A stretch of DNA of 64,000 nucleotides, from positions 310,001 to 374,000 of the forward strand of contig BPGT01000001.1 of assembly GCA_026003175.1 (NCBI GenBank), read 5' to 3'. The translations under genes and the position numbers were made by a program. Positions 43,413 through 51,404 of the stretch are shown here, piece after piece; positions within the stretch are counted from its first letter, which is position 1, and each line of letters opens with the position of its first letter. The notes beneath the pieces are model-generated. The model was not told the origin of the DNA. It was given only the letters and a program-made list of their open reading frames with translations, and did not search any database. This DNA comes from Armatimonadota bacterium. GTDB lineage: Bacteria > Armatimonadota > HRBIN16.

Positions 43413-43840
43413 GTGAACCAACCGTTCAGCTGCTGGCTCGCCTGCAAGCAGGCGAAACGGTGTGGCTGAAGGCGCAGGGAGAAAGCATGTCGCCTCTCAT
43501 TCAGGGGGGAGACGTGCTGGAGATTGTTCCCTCTTTGCGCGTCAAGCCGGGTATGATTGTGCTGGTAAACACGCCGTGGGGAGTACGTTGCCACCGCGTG
43601 GTGTCGGTGAAAGACGGTCAGATTACCCTGCGCGGCGATACCCTGGAGCAGGAAGAGAAAGTGCTGCGCGAGCAGGTGCTGGGCGAGGTGCGCACGGTAT
43701 GGCGGGGTAAGAAGCGGTTCTCGCCTGCCAGTGGCAAGTGGTGGTTTTATGGTTTATTGCAAGCGCGCGCCCCGCGCTTCATGCACGGGTTGCGCAAGGT
43801 GTGGAAATGGGGGCTCAGACGGAACAGGCAGAGAGTATAA
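43376..43840 (+). CDS. S26/S24-like serine peptidase
   Basis: 154 residues from the ATG at 43376; an in-frame GTG lies six bases earlier. Catalytic Ser in LKAQGESMSPLIQGGDVLEI, and RCHRVVSVKDG with His where bacterial signal peptidases have Lys, as in ER/archaeal-type S26 enzymes. ITLRGDTLEQEE completes the fold. There is no N-terminal membrane anchor; a weak hydrophobic stretch near the end (WWFYGLLQARAP) may touch the membrane. Placed directly before a PqqD protein and a short cysteine peptide, it may process that peptide. Overlaps SpoIID by 37 bases and pqqD by 34. Confidence 0.75.
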   Translation: MAKGSEAEFRPLSEPTVQLLARLQAGETVWLKAQGESMSPLIQGGDVLEIVPSLRVKPGMIVLVNTPWGVRCHRVVSVKDGQITLRGDTLEQEEKVLREQVLGEVRTVWRGKKRFSPASGKWWFYGLLQARAPRFMHGLRKVWKWGLRRNRQRV

Positions 43841-44154
43841 CTCCTGAGCGATACCTGGTACGCTCGCCGTTTCTGGCATGGCGCATTATCGAGGGCGAGA
43901 CGGTTATTATCTCGCCGCAGGAGCGCGAGCTGCATACTTTGAACGAGGTGGGCACTGAAATCTGGCGTATGGCGGATGGCAGTCGCACCCTGCGGCAGAT
44001 AGCGTACGCACTGAGCCAGACATACGAAATCGCGCCTGAAGAGGTGTTGCCCGATGTGCTGGCTTTTACTCAGCAACTGGTAGATAAGGGGGTCGCGTTT
44101 CTGTTTGACTGCCCCACTTCAGAGGACGAGATAGAACGGATGGAGGCGAACTGA
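43807..44154 (+). CDS. PqqD-family peptide chaperone (RiPP recognition element)
   Basis: 115 residues from the ATG at 43807. The PqqD winged-helix pattern is clear: YLVRSPFLAWRIIEGETVII, LHTLNEVGTEIWRMADGSRT, LRQIAYALSQTYEIAPEEVL then DVLAFTQQLVDKG. Such domains bind the leader of ribosomally made peptides and pass them to modifying enzymes. The next gene, starting directly after its stop, encodes a 58-residue peptide with a leader-like front and a cysteine-bearing end. No radical-SAM or cyclase gene is visible nearby. Confidence 0.85.
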   Translation: MGAQTEQAESITPERYLVRSPFLAWRIIEGETVIISPQERELHTLNEVGTEIWRMADGSRTLRQIAYALSQTYEIAPEEVLPDVLAFTQQLVDKGVAFLFDCPTSEDEIERMEAN

Positions 44155-44331
44155 ATGGAAAGGCACACAGAACAACAGGCACAGCAATCTTCTTTGAAGC
44201 AACGCAAGCCCTATCGTAAACCGCAGATGCTTACGGAGACAATATTCGAGACCACTGCGCTCGCGTGCGGCAAGTGTACGTCAGGACCGTTCTCGCAGTT
44301 CGCCTGCAGCACGATAGAGCGCAATTCGTGA
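44155..44331 (+). CDS. Candidate RiPP precursor peptide
   Basis: 58 residues, begins right after the pqqD stop (TGA-ATG). A polar, Gln-rich front (MERHTEQQAQQSSLKQRK) is followed by KPYRKPQMLTETIFETTALA and a short C-terminal core with three cysteines (ACGKCTSGPFSQFACST). The KPY-x-KP...E-x-x-FE-x-x-ALAC-x-K arrangement fits a leader recognised by PqqD and a small cysteine core; from memory, not a search, similar short peptides occur beside PqqD-like proteins in other bacteria. Too short for usual gene finding. The 100 bases after it show nothing I can name. Confidence 0.7.
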   Translation: MERHTEQQAQQSSLKQRKPYRKPQMLTETIFETTALACGKCTSGPFSQFACSTIERNS

Positions 44332-44435
44332 AGGGCGAGAGATCACCCGCATCCGGTTGGCAAACAGAACGGCCCGTCGTCATCGCAACCCTGCAATATG
44401 ACGGGATCTCCCACCCTTCAAATATGCAAGACGCG

Positions 44436-46844
44436 CTACCTCAGCGACACCTCCGTTCGGCTGTAGCCGTCCGGGATGGGATAACGGGTGTCGCCAGATA
44501 CCAGTGTGCCCTTGACGCCTGCTGGCAACAGCACCTCCACCGGCATTTTGTCCCCTTCGCGCCGACAACGTACTGAGATTTCGCCCTGTGGGTGTACCAG
44601 TGTGCCTTCCGCCTGATTCAGCCCGCCCAGCTGGGGGTAGATGAGCACCTCGCGGAAGCCGGGCGCGGCGGGACGGATGCCCAGTATGGTGGCGAAGAAG
44701 TGGAACACCGGATGCGCTCCCCAGGCATGGCAGTCGGAGCGTGTCGGCTCGGGCGATTCGATAGTGGTTTTCAATCCGTTGCGAGTGAGCGCATACCAGT
44801 CATCCAGACGCTTCAGGATGAGGTCGGTGCGTCCCAACACGCGCAAGGTCTCGAACAGGTAATGTGAGAAGTAGATGGTGGTCTGCGCGAGGTCGCTGGG
44901 CTGGGTCAGCACGCGGGCGATACGTTCCTGCTTCTCGGCGTCCACGCAACCGCTCAGGATGGCGAGGCACTGCGTGTGCTCGGAGAAGTGCTCGTGCCTC
45001 AGGTCGTCCGCGAACAGTCCCCGTTGCTCGTCCCAGAAGCGTTCAGTAGCAACCCGTGCGAGGTCGTCGCGCAGACGCTGGGCACGCTGTGCCAGCTCCG
45101 GCTCGCCGGCGATGTGCTCCAGCTGTGCCCACAAGTTCAGGGTGTAGATGAGATGCCAGTTATGCACGCCGGATGTGCCTTCGGTGGCGGGCGGGATGCC
45201 GTTGCGCCAGCTGCGCACCCAGTCGGCGTAGTTCCAGCCGTCGATACAGCGGAACAGCCCGTCATCCATTCGGTGCGCCAGATGCGCCTCCATCACGCTA
45301 CGCACGCCGGGCATCCGCTCGCGCACGAAGTGCAGGTCATCGCGCCACATCGCGTAGTCATGCACCATCGCCACCCACCACAGCGAGAAGGGCGGGATAA
45401 TCTGCTCCCAGCGCGAGGGGTAGCGCGATTGCGTGATGCCGACGTTGGTGCGCGACGAATCGAACATCAGCAATGCCTTGCGGGGCAGACGGTCGTCGCG
45501 GGTAATAGCGTAAGTCGCCAGCACCTGCAGGCGGGTGTCGCCCACGTACATCAACTGCTCATAGAAGGGGCAGTCCATGTAGGTCTCGTGCGAGCACATC
45601 TGCAAGGCACGCACCGCAATTTGGGTAATCGGCTCCATGCGCGGGTCGTCGGCGGTGAAGATGCTTTCCTTCTCTAGCGGATAGCGCGTTTCGAGGAAGG
45701 TCAGGTTATCGATGGTCAGCGGCTCGTCGGCGGTACGGACGACGATTTCCACATATCGCCCCGCGCGCCACCAGTGGGTGTCAAACCGCCTGCCCTTGCC
45801 GCCATCGGTGATGAAGGTATCGCCGAAGCCGTCCTTCAGGTGCCACACCATGCAAAATCTCTTACCTTCTATCTCATTGCGGTTGCCCTTCACGCTGCGG
45901 TGGGGGTCCTCATACAACGCCTCCTGCCAGTGGATGCGTACCGACGCCCCTTTGCCCCCGCTCAGCACCACCTCGGGGTAGGCGCACACGTAGTTGCCCA
46001 TGTCCACGATGACGCGGCGCGCGGTATGAGGTGGAATGGTCAAAGGGGATTTGCCGTCCAGCAACGCCTGCCAGCCGTCTGCCTCTTCAGCGAGATGCTC
46101 GGCAAGACGGACAGGGATGTTCGCGGTGCTCTCCGCCTGCAGATTCGCCACGAAGCGCACTTTCGCTCCCTGCCAGGCGCGTTCCATCATGGGGAGCAGG
46201 GTAGCGGGTTGCAACACGTGTTCCGGCAGGCGGTCGCCGCGGTGCATGGAGTTGGCGTGCGCCAGCGCTTTAGCGGGTTGCCAGCCATTGCCCTCGCCGC
46301 GCTCGAAGCCCCACGGTACGTGGCTGCCGTCCACCCCCAGCATCGCGCCAGTGAACCACCCGCCTAGTGAGGAGAAGAGCCGGAAGCCGTCCAGCCTTTT
46401 TACATCCCATTGCGCCACTCCGGTAGCAAGGGTATGGTCCCATTCCGGTTGCTGCGGGCAGAGCACGAAGCCCTGCGGCGGTTGGGTCATCTGCGCAATC
46501 GGTGCGAGGTCGCCCAGCACCCACACCCGCGCCGCCAGCACATGCTCGCCTGCAGGGAGGGGCAGGTCGTAGGTCTCGAAGAACCAGTGATGGCGGTCGC
46601 CGCGCTCCGGTCCCCTGCCGATGCGCTTACCGTCCAGATACAGCTCATAGCGTTCATCGGCGGAGACGTGCACACGCACCGTTGCCTCCTGTTTTACCGT
46701 GAACCGGTTGCGGAACGCCAGCACGTATGGCGTTTGGAGAGGCTCCGGGTAGCCTATCCATTGAGCACGCCAAAAACCTCGTTCATCCCATGGGCGATCT
46801 TTCGTCTGTTCGGCAAAAGGATAGCTGTCTATCAAAATGCGCAT
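44436..46844 (-). CDS. Alpha-L-rhamnosidase-like glycoside hydrolase (GH78)
   Basis: 802 residues from the ATG at 46844, with AGGAGG eight bases upstream. N-terminal beta domains with RNRFTVKQEATVRVHVSADE, then the (alpha/alpha)6 barrel, including the family signature MDCPFYEQLMYVGDTRLQV, DWVRSWRNGIPPATEGTSGV and ESPEPTRSDCHAWGAHPVFH, and a C-terminal beta domain (EGTLVHPQGEISVRCRREGD). Releases rhamnose from glycosides or pectin-type polymers. No signal peptide, so probably cytoplasmic. Confidence 0.88.
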   Translation of the reverse strand: MRILIDSYPFAEQTKDRPWDERGFWRAQWIGYPEPLQTPYVLAFRNRFTVKQEATVRVHVSADERYELYLDGKRIGRGPERGDRHHWFFETYDLPLPAGEHVLAARVWVLGDLAPIAQMTQPPQGFVLCPQQPEWDHTLATGVAQWDVKRLDGFRLFSSLGGWFTGAMLGVDGSHVPWGFERGEGNGWQPAKALAHANSMHRGDRLPEHVLQPATLLPMMERAWQGAKVRFVANLQAESTANIPVRLAEHLAEEADGWQALLDGKSPLTIPPHTARRVIVDMGNYVCAYPEVVLSGGKGASVRIHWQEALYEDPHRSVKGNRNEIEGKRFCMVWHLKDGFGDTFITDGGKGRRFDTHWWRAGRYVEIVVRTADEPLTIDNLTFLETRYPLEKESIFTADDPRMEPITQIAVRALQMCSHETYMDCPFYEQLMYVGDTRLQVLATYAITRDDRLPRKALLMFDSSRTNVGITQSRYPSRWEQIIPPFSLWWVAMVHDYAMWRDDLHFVRERMPGVRSVMEAHLAHRMDDGLFRCIDGWNYADWVRSWRNGIPPATEGTSGVHNWHLIYTLNLWAQLEHIAGEPELAQRAQRLRDDLARVATERFWDEQRGLFADDLRHEHFSEHTQCLAILSGCVDAEKQERIARVLTQPSDLAQTTIYFSHYLFETLRVLGRTDLILKRLDDWYALTRNGLKTTIESPEPTRSDCHAWGAHPVFHFFATILGIRPAAPGFREVLIYPQLGGLNQAEGTLVHPQGEISVRCRREGDKMPVEVLLPAGVKGTLVSGDTRYPIPDGYSRTEVSLR

Positions 46845-46965
46845 GATTTGCCTCCTTTCTCCATCCATTATACGCCTCCGTCCCGAAAAATCCCTTACCG
46901 GCTCCCGGATAACATAGCAAGCGCGTATCTACTGGTTTGTCAAACGTGAATCTTCGCTTTGCTAC

Positions 46966-47039
46966 TCTGGAGGGCGAATCTCTCGGTGAGCCGAAAACCT
47001 GTGTGCTGCAACGGCTCGGTAGGAGCCTCGCCCTCCAGA
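46966..47039. repeat. Palindromic intergenic element
   Basis: TCTGGAGGGCGA at the left is matched by TCGCCCTCCAGA at the right, with further partial inner pairing (CTCGGTGAGCCG against CGGCTC). No gene inside. Only one copy is in this window, so it may be a dispersed repeat. After it, 47062-47103 holds an echo of a HEAT-gene segment (see findings). Nothing else is seen between 46845 and 47190. Confidence 0.5.
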
Positions 47040-47190
47040 AGATTGAGCCTTGACAAAGTACTGGAGCGCTCCGGTGGTAGAACCGCTTTCTGACCCTGAA
47101 GGCATCGGACGAAGGGTAGAGTGCCAGCAGGTTTTACTTTGTCCCCGCGCGAATAGACAAGGTACCATGCTGCTTTCTGCTGGTGAGAAG

Positions 47191-48516
47191 ATGCAACCTG
47201 TTCTCTGGGTTCTCGCTTTTGTGTGTACCTATCCGGCTGTGGCTTACGCGCTGACTACCGCTTACGCCCTGAGCGCAAAACGCGGTAAAGTTGCGATGGC
47301 GGCGTCGCTAGGGGCATTGCTTCTGCTGAGCGTGGGGCTGGGGTGGACACTGTCTCGCTTGACCCATCCGCCCATCAGCTGGCTATTGTGGGATGTGGTG
47401 CTGTGGCTGCCTTCGTGGTGGACAGTGCGTAGACGCGTTCAACGCGCCCGGGCGCAGGGCGAGGGACAGACCGCTCGCGCGATTGGGCAGGCATTGCGCC
47501 AATCGGTGCTGCACACGGTGCTGCTTAGCGGAGCCATCCTGTTCTGTGTGCCATTCGCGTGGCTGGTGGTCACCTCGCTAAAAGAGGATGAGGACATGAG
47601 CAAGTTCCCGCCGGTATGGATCCCTCGCCAGCAGGTGAAAGTGCGCATTCACGGCAAAGAGTGCGGGGTAAGTCTTCTCAAGCAGAACGGACAAACGCTA
47701 AAGGTCGCTACGTTGGAGGAGCTGGAGACGGGTGAGCATCGCGTGCAGGTATTAGAGCCCCCCGAACGACGAGGCGAAGTGTTTCTCGTACCCGGCTCGC
47801 AGCTGCAGAAGGTGCGTGTGTTTGCTCCGAAGTGGGAAAACTACTGGGACGCCCTGCGCTTCCTGCCACCGGAGACCAACTACGGGCTGGTCTTCCTGTG
47901 GAACACGCTCTTTCTATCCATCCTCAGCATCATCGGTACGGTGCTGAGCAGCTCGCTGGTGGCGTTTGCCTTTAGCCGATTGCGTTGGCCAGGCAGAGAC
48001 ATCTGGTTCGTGGTGCTGTTAGCGACGATGATGGTGCCCGGCGCAGTGACGATGCTGCCGGTGTTTGTCATCTTCCGCGCGCTGGGCTGGGTGGATACGT
48101 TACGCCCGCTGTGGGTTCCCGCCTTCTTCGGCAGTGCGTTCAACATCTTCCTGCTCCGCCAGTTTTTCATGACTATCCCCATGGACCTGGAGGACGCTGC
48201 CAAGATCGACGGCTGCAGTTACTTCGGTATCTACTGGCGTATCATGCTGCCGCTGATTAAGCCCGCTCTGGCAGCGGTAACGATATGGACGTTCATGGGT
48301 GCGTGGAACAACTTCATGGGTCCGCTTATTTATATCTCCAGCCCCGAGAAGATGCCGCTGGCGTATGCCCTGCAGCTGTTCCAGTCGCAACACGGTGGGG
48401 AGCCGGGCATGTTGATGGCGGCGGCAACAATGGTGATGTTGCCTGTGCTGGTGCTGTTCTTCTTCACCCAACGCTACTTCATCGAAGGTGTCACCTTAAC
48501 GGGTATCAAGGGATAG
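47191..48516 (+). CDS. Sugar ABC transporter permease with inserted domain
   Basis: 441 residues from the ATG at 47191, GGTGAG just upstream. A MalG-type permease with the EAA loop DLEDAAKIDGCSYFGIYWRI and the end ITLPLIKPAL-like helices, finishing GVTLTGIKG as the family does. Two oddities: an extra N-terminal part of about 100 residues with three helices, and about 70 soluble residues inserted (about 145-213: VRIHGKECGVSLLKQNGQTL to QLQKVRVFAP) between FPPVWIP and WENYWDAL, which are normally joined. No binding protein, partner permease or ATPase is nearby. Confidence 0.85.
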   Translation: MQPVLWVLAFVCTYPAVAYALTTAYALSAKRGKVAMAASLGALLLLSVGLGWTLSRLTHPPISWLLWDVVLWLPSWWTVRRRVQRARAQGEGQTARAIGQALRQSVLHTVLLSGAILFCVPFAWLVVTSLKEDEDMSKFPPVWIPRQQVKVRIHGKECGVSLLKQNGQTLKVATLEELETGEHRVQVLEPPERRGEVFLVPGSQLQKVRVFAPKWENYWDALRFLPPETNYGLVFLWNTLFLSILSIIGTVLSSSLVAFAFSRLRWPGRDIWFVVLLATMMVPGAVTMLPVFVIFRALGWVDTLRPLWVPAFFGSAFNIFLLRQFFMTIPMDLEDAAKIDGCSYFGIYWRIMLPLIKPALAAVTIWTFMGAWNNFMGPLIYISSPEKMPLAYALQLFQSQHGGEPGMLMAAATMVMLPVLVLFFFTQRYFIEGVTLTGIKG

Positions 48517-48537
48517 CGGCAAGGCAGGTGTATATAT

Positions 48538-48831
48538 GTGCGCCTCAGCGACGACCTGATGCACGAGGAACTTTACCGCCTGCTGGTGCGCGCGTCGGCA
48601 TTGCGGGCACTGGGTGAGATGAAACACCCTGAGGCGATACCTCCTTTGTTGAAGGTGCTTCGCGAGCATCCTGACGAAGCCACCCGCACCCACGCAGTGC
48701 GTGCTCTGGAGTCATCGGGGATGCGCTGGCTGGTGCCGATACTGGAGTATCAGCGGATGGTGAACCCCTCACCGTTGGTGCAGCAGTATTTGGCAGATGC
48801 GGTCATCGAGCTGAAGCAGCGCAGGCAGTAG
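48538..48831 (+). CDS. Small HEAT-repeat protein
   Basis: 97 residues, two or three HEAT-type helical repeats (RASALRALGEMKHPEAIPPL, THAVRALESSGMRWLVPILE). GTG start at 48538; an ATG at 48556 is an alternative. It resembles the C-terminal repeats of the HEAT proteins of the 49-58 kb module and may be a stray part of that family. It follows the permease by 21 bases. The stretch 48832-49038 holds no gene I can support. Confidence 0.6.
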   Translation: MRLSDDLMHEELYRLLVRASALRALGEMKHPEAIPPLLKVLREHPDEATRTHAVRALESSGMRWLVPILEYQRMVNPSPLVQQYLADAVIELKQRRQ

Positions 48832-49038
48832 GAGCCAACCGAACCTGGGCATGGAACACCCTTCTCCTGTCACAAGGCAGGAGAGGGGGAGAAGGGGAAA
48901 GGACAACGGCACAGATAATGCGTCGCCGTGCCGTGCTGGGAAGATAACCACCCGCGGTTTCTTTCCGGTCATAGCCCGCCATTTCAGGGGGTGGGGAACA
49001 AGCCACCCAAAATCCCTTACCAGTTCCGAAAAAACGCT

Positions 49039-49224
49039 GAGGGTGTTCGAGAATTGTTGAGAAGTTGGTTGTAGCGCAAGGAGAGAGGCGTTCTTGCTAT
49101 CCCTGCCTTACCTCACCCCCGTCCCCTCTCCTACGAGGAGAGGGGCGTTCCCCCTTCCCTTGCAGGGAAGGGGGCAAGGGGGTTAGGTTATCTATCCATT
49201 CAACCAGCAATTTCGAACACCCTC
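49039..49224 (+). mobile_element. 186-bp MITE, copy C
   Basis: Same ends and interior as copy A. Nine-base target duplication AAAAACGCT (left copy ends at 49038, right copy 49225-49233). The empty site survives in the second module copy (AAAAACGCTTGACAAAC at 54624-54640), which confirms the insertion borders. Confidence 0.95.
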
Positions 49225-49232
49225 AAAAACGC

Positions 49233-49262
49233 TTGACAAACATTGCACATCAGGTATATACT
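49233..49262 (+). promoter_or_regulatory. Promoter of metalloprotease copy 1
   Basis: TTGACA, 18-base spacer, TATACT. The MITE with its target duplication ends on the first T of the -35. A leader of about 40 bases leads to the GTG at 49311. Confidence 0.85.
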
Positions 49263-49310
49263 GCAAGTAAGCCTGTGGAACAGGCGATGGACGAAGGGAG
49301 GTTATTCAAG

Positions 49311-51370
49311 GTGTCTTGCAAAGCACGTTTTTCTACCCCCCCCTTATCGCCTGGGCAGTTTTAAGTCTGTGCTTGCTGTTGTCTCCCCTGCAAGCGCAAG
49401 ACCTGCACATCACCCTGCTCAACGGCGACTGCGACGGCGATAACGAAGTGACCCTCTTGGACTTCGGCATTGTGGTGAACGCTTTCGGGAGCACACCGAA
49501 TGACCCCAACTGGGACCCTCGCGCCGATTTGGGCGGTGATTGTGAAGTGACGCTGTTGGACTACGGCATTGTGGTGCGTAATTTCGGCGCGGTGGGTGCG
49601 GAGCCGTTTGACCCCGCGTTGCCTCGGCAGCCTGCACCGAGTGAGGGGTATCGATTGCACGGGATGATTCGCTTGGAAAAGTGGCAGGGTGGTGAGGTAA
49701 CCGTGCGATTAGAAGCCTACCGTGAAGATGTCCCTGAGCAAGTGGTCTATTACGCTGATTATTCGGTGAGAAGTGACGGCTTCTTCAGCTTATGCTTACC
49801 AGACTCTGGTATGTGGCGGATTGTAGCATACACCACCTCTCCACAGGTGCAACATTTCCTGACCTTAAGCATTCCACATTACCGACAATACCAGAAGGGC
49901 GACCCTATTCAGATTATCGTCTCGGAACCGCTTGGCACAGAGTTGTTCAGCGACTTCCACTCTCCTATACCCATTACTGTTCACTTCTTCGACTATGATG
50001 CGGTTTCCATTACCTCAGCGGATGGTACGGTTCGCCTGACCAACAAAGAACGAGAGAAGTCGTTGAACCTAGGCGTTATGTGGTATGTAGAAGGAGGCGG
50101 CTGGATTGATCAGCATGCACCTGGCTTTGCCGATTACTACCCTGAGCCCCTTCGCCCAGATGAGTTCAGTCGTACGGTCCGTATTGTATGCACGGCGTAT
50201 GACCGAACAAGTATCCCCTCGCGCCGAGACGATGCGATATCAGTAGAAATCACCATCACCCTAATCAAGGTGCCGACCACTCGTGCTATTGTCGGACACA
50301 CGGTATACCACTGGCATGACGGTGCTGGGGTTGAGTCGTCTTTAATCACATCTGGTTTCCACCCTGACGATTCTGTTCGGTTCGCTTGGGTGGTGGATGC
50401 ACCTGCGATGTTACCATGGTACCTGCGATACGTGGAGTGGCTGCAAGTGCCGTGGCACGGGAAGTTGTGGGGAGAACCCAGGGGCGGACTATTTGACACA
50501 TTTCCTATATCGCCAGACGAGGAGCATCGGCGTGTGGAGGTAGAAGTGAGAGCGACCTTTGCCTCTCCCTATCCAGACCCCTGGCTTGGTTTCCAAAACA
50601 CCAAGACCCGTTCACGAGCAGTCACTTTTGCACTCGGCCGCAACGACGAGTTAGAAGATTTCACGCGAGGCTATTCGGCAGCCGGTCTGTGGAACCCACC
50701 GAACTGGTTTGACAACCGACCGGGGCATTGGGGAGCGGTCGTCCCCAGATTCAACGAGATGGACGCCAACTTGGAAGATAGATACGTCGTTTATTATGCG
50801 CCTACTCCATTCATGGGTTTAGGGGATGCGGCGGCAGTGTTTGACTGGAAAGGGGAATTTGCACTGGGATCACGCCGATATCAAGAAAGCTGGCGTGGTC
50901 GCATCTACCTCTTTGGTTTGAACATACTCGCAGCCCACGAAAACGCTCCCACAGCCACCAAGAAACCAGGCTACGGTTTGATTGCTTCTGGTATCGACTG
51001 GCTGGCGACTGTGGTGACGCACGAATTAGCTCATCGTGACTTGTGGCTCGCTTCATGGGGAGGTTTCGACTCCACACATATTGGACAGCCCCCTGACTGG
51101 TATCCTTTCGATCCCGACAAGCCATATGACAAGGATGCGGATGGCATACTAGACAGTTGGGAGGAGCAGCATGGATGGCTCGGCTTAAGTCCTAATGACC
51201 GTTACTCGCTGGAACGGTGGTGGCTTTACGGTGAGAATGCTACAGGCTTGGAGTATTGCACTACTCGAGACGATGAGATGTTTGCGCAGCTATTTGGGGA
51301 GTGGAACGGTCATCTCGTCGGTAGCCTAGACAATCAGGACTGGTCAGCAGGTGGACGACAGGACTACTAA
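49311..51370 (+). CDS. Secreted dockerin-metalloprotease, copy 1 (phase-off frame)
   Basis: About 685 residues if the poly-C tract is in phase. The ribosome site GGGAGG is eight bases before GTG 49311, which reads SCKARFST and then stops, because the C8 tract at 49336 shifts the frame; one more C (or two fewer) joins it to LIAWAVLSLCLLLSPLQAQ, a signal peptide. Next come two dockerin-like calcium repeats (DGDNEVTLLDFGIVVNAFG, GGDCEVTLLDYGIVVRNFG), beta domains, and a zinc-protease motif VVTHELAHRDLWLASWGGF near residue 565, then a calcium loop DKDADGILDSWEEQ. A TTG at 49316 could give low expression in the present state. Confidence 0.8.
49336..49343 (+). repeat. Poly-C tract (C8), candidate phase switch
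   Basis: Eight Cs right after the start region. C6 or C9 would place the well-spaced GTG in frame with the signal peptide and the rest of the protein. Confidence 0.7.
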
Positions 51371-51404
51371 CCAACCACTGTCACGAAAGATCGGAGAAGG
51401 AGCC

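Noticed and set aside
49065-49364. Frame reading through MITE copy C into the protease start
   Set aside because: The MITE part has no conserved protein; the end only shows that GTG 49311 is out of frame with the protease. Similar frames in the other MITE copies were also dropped.
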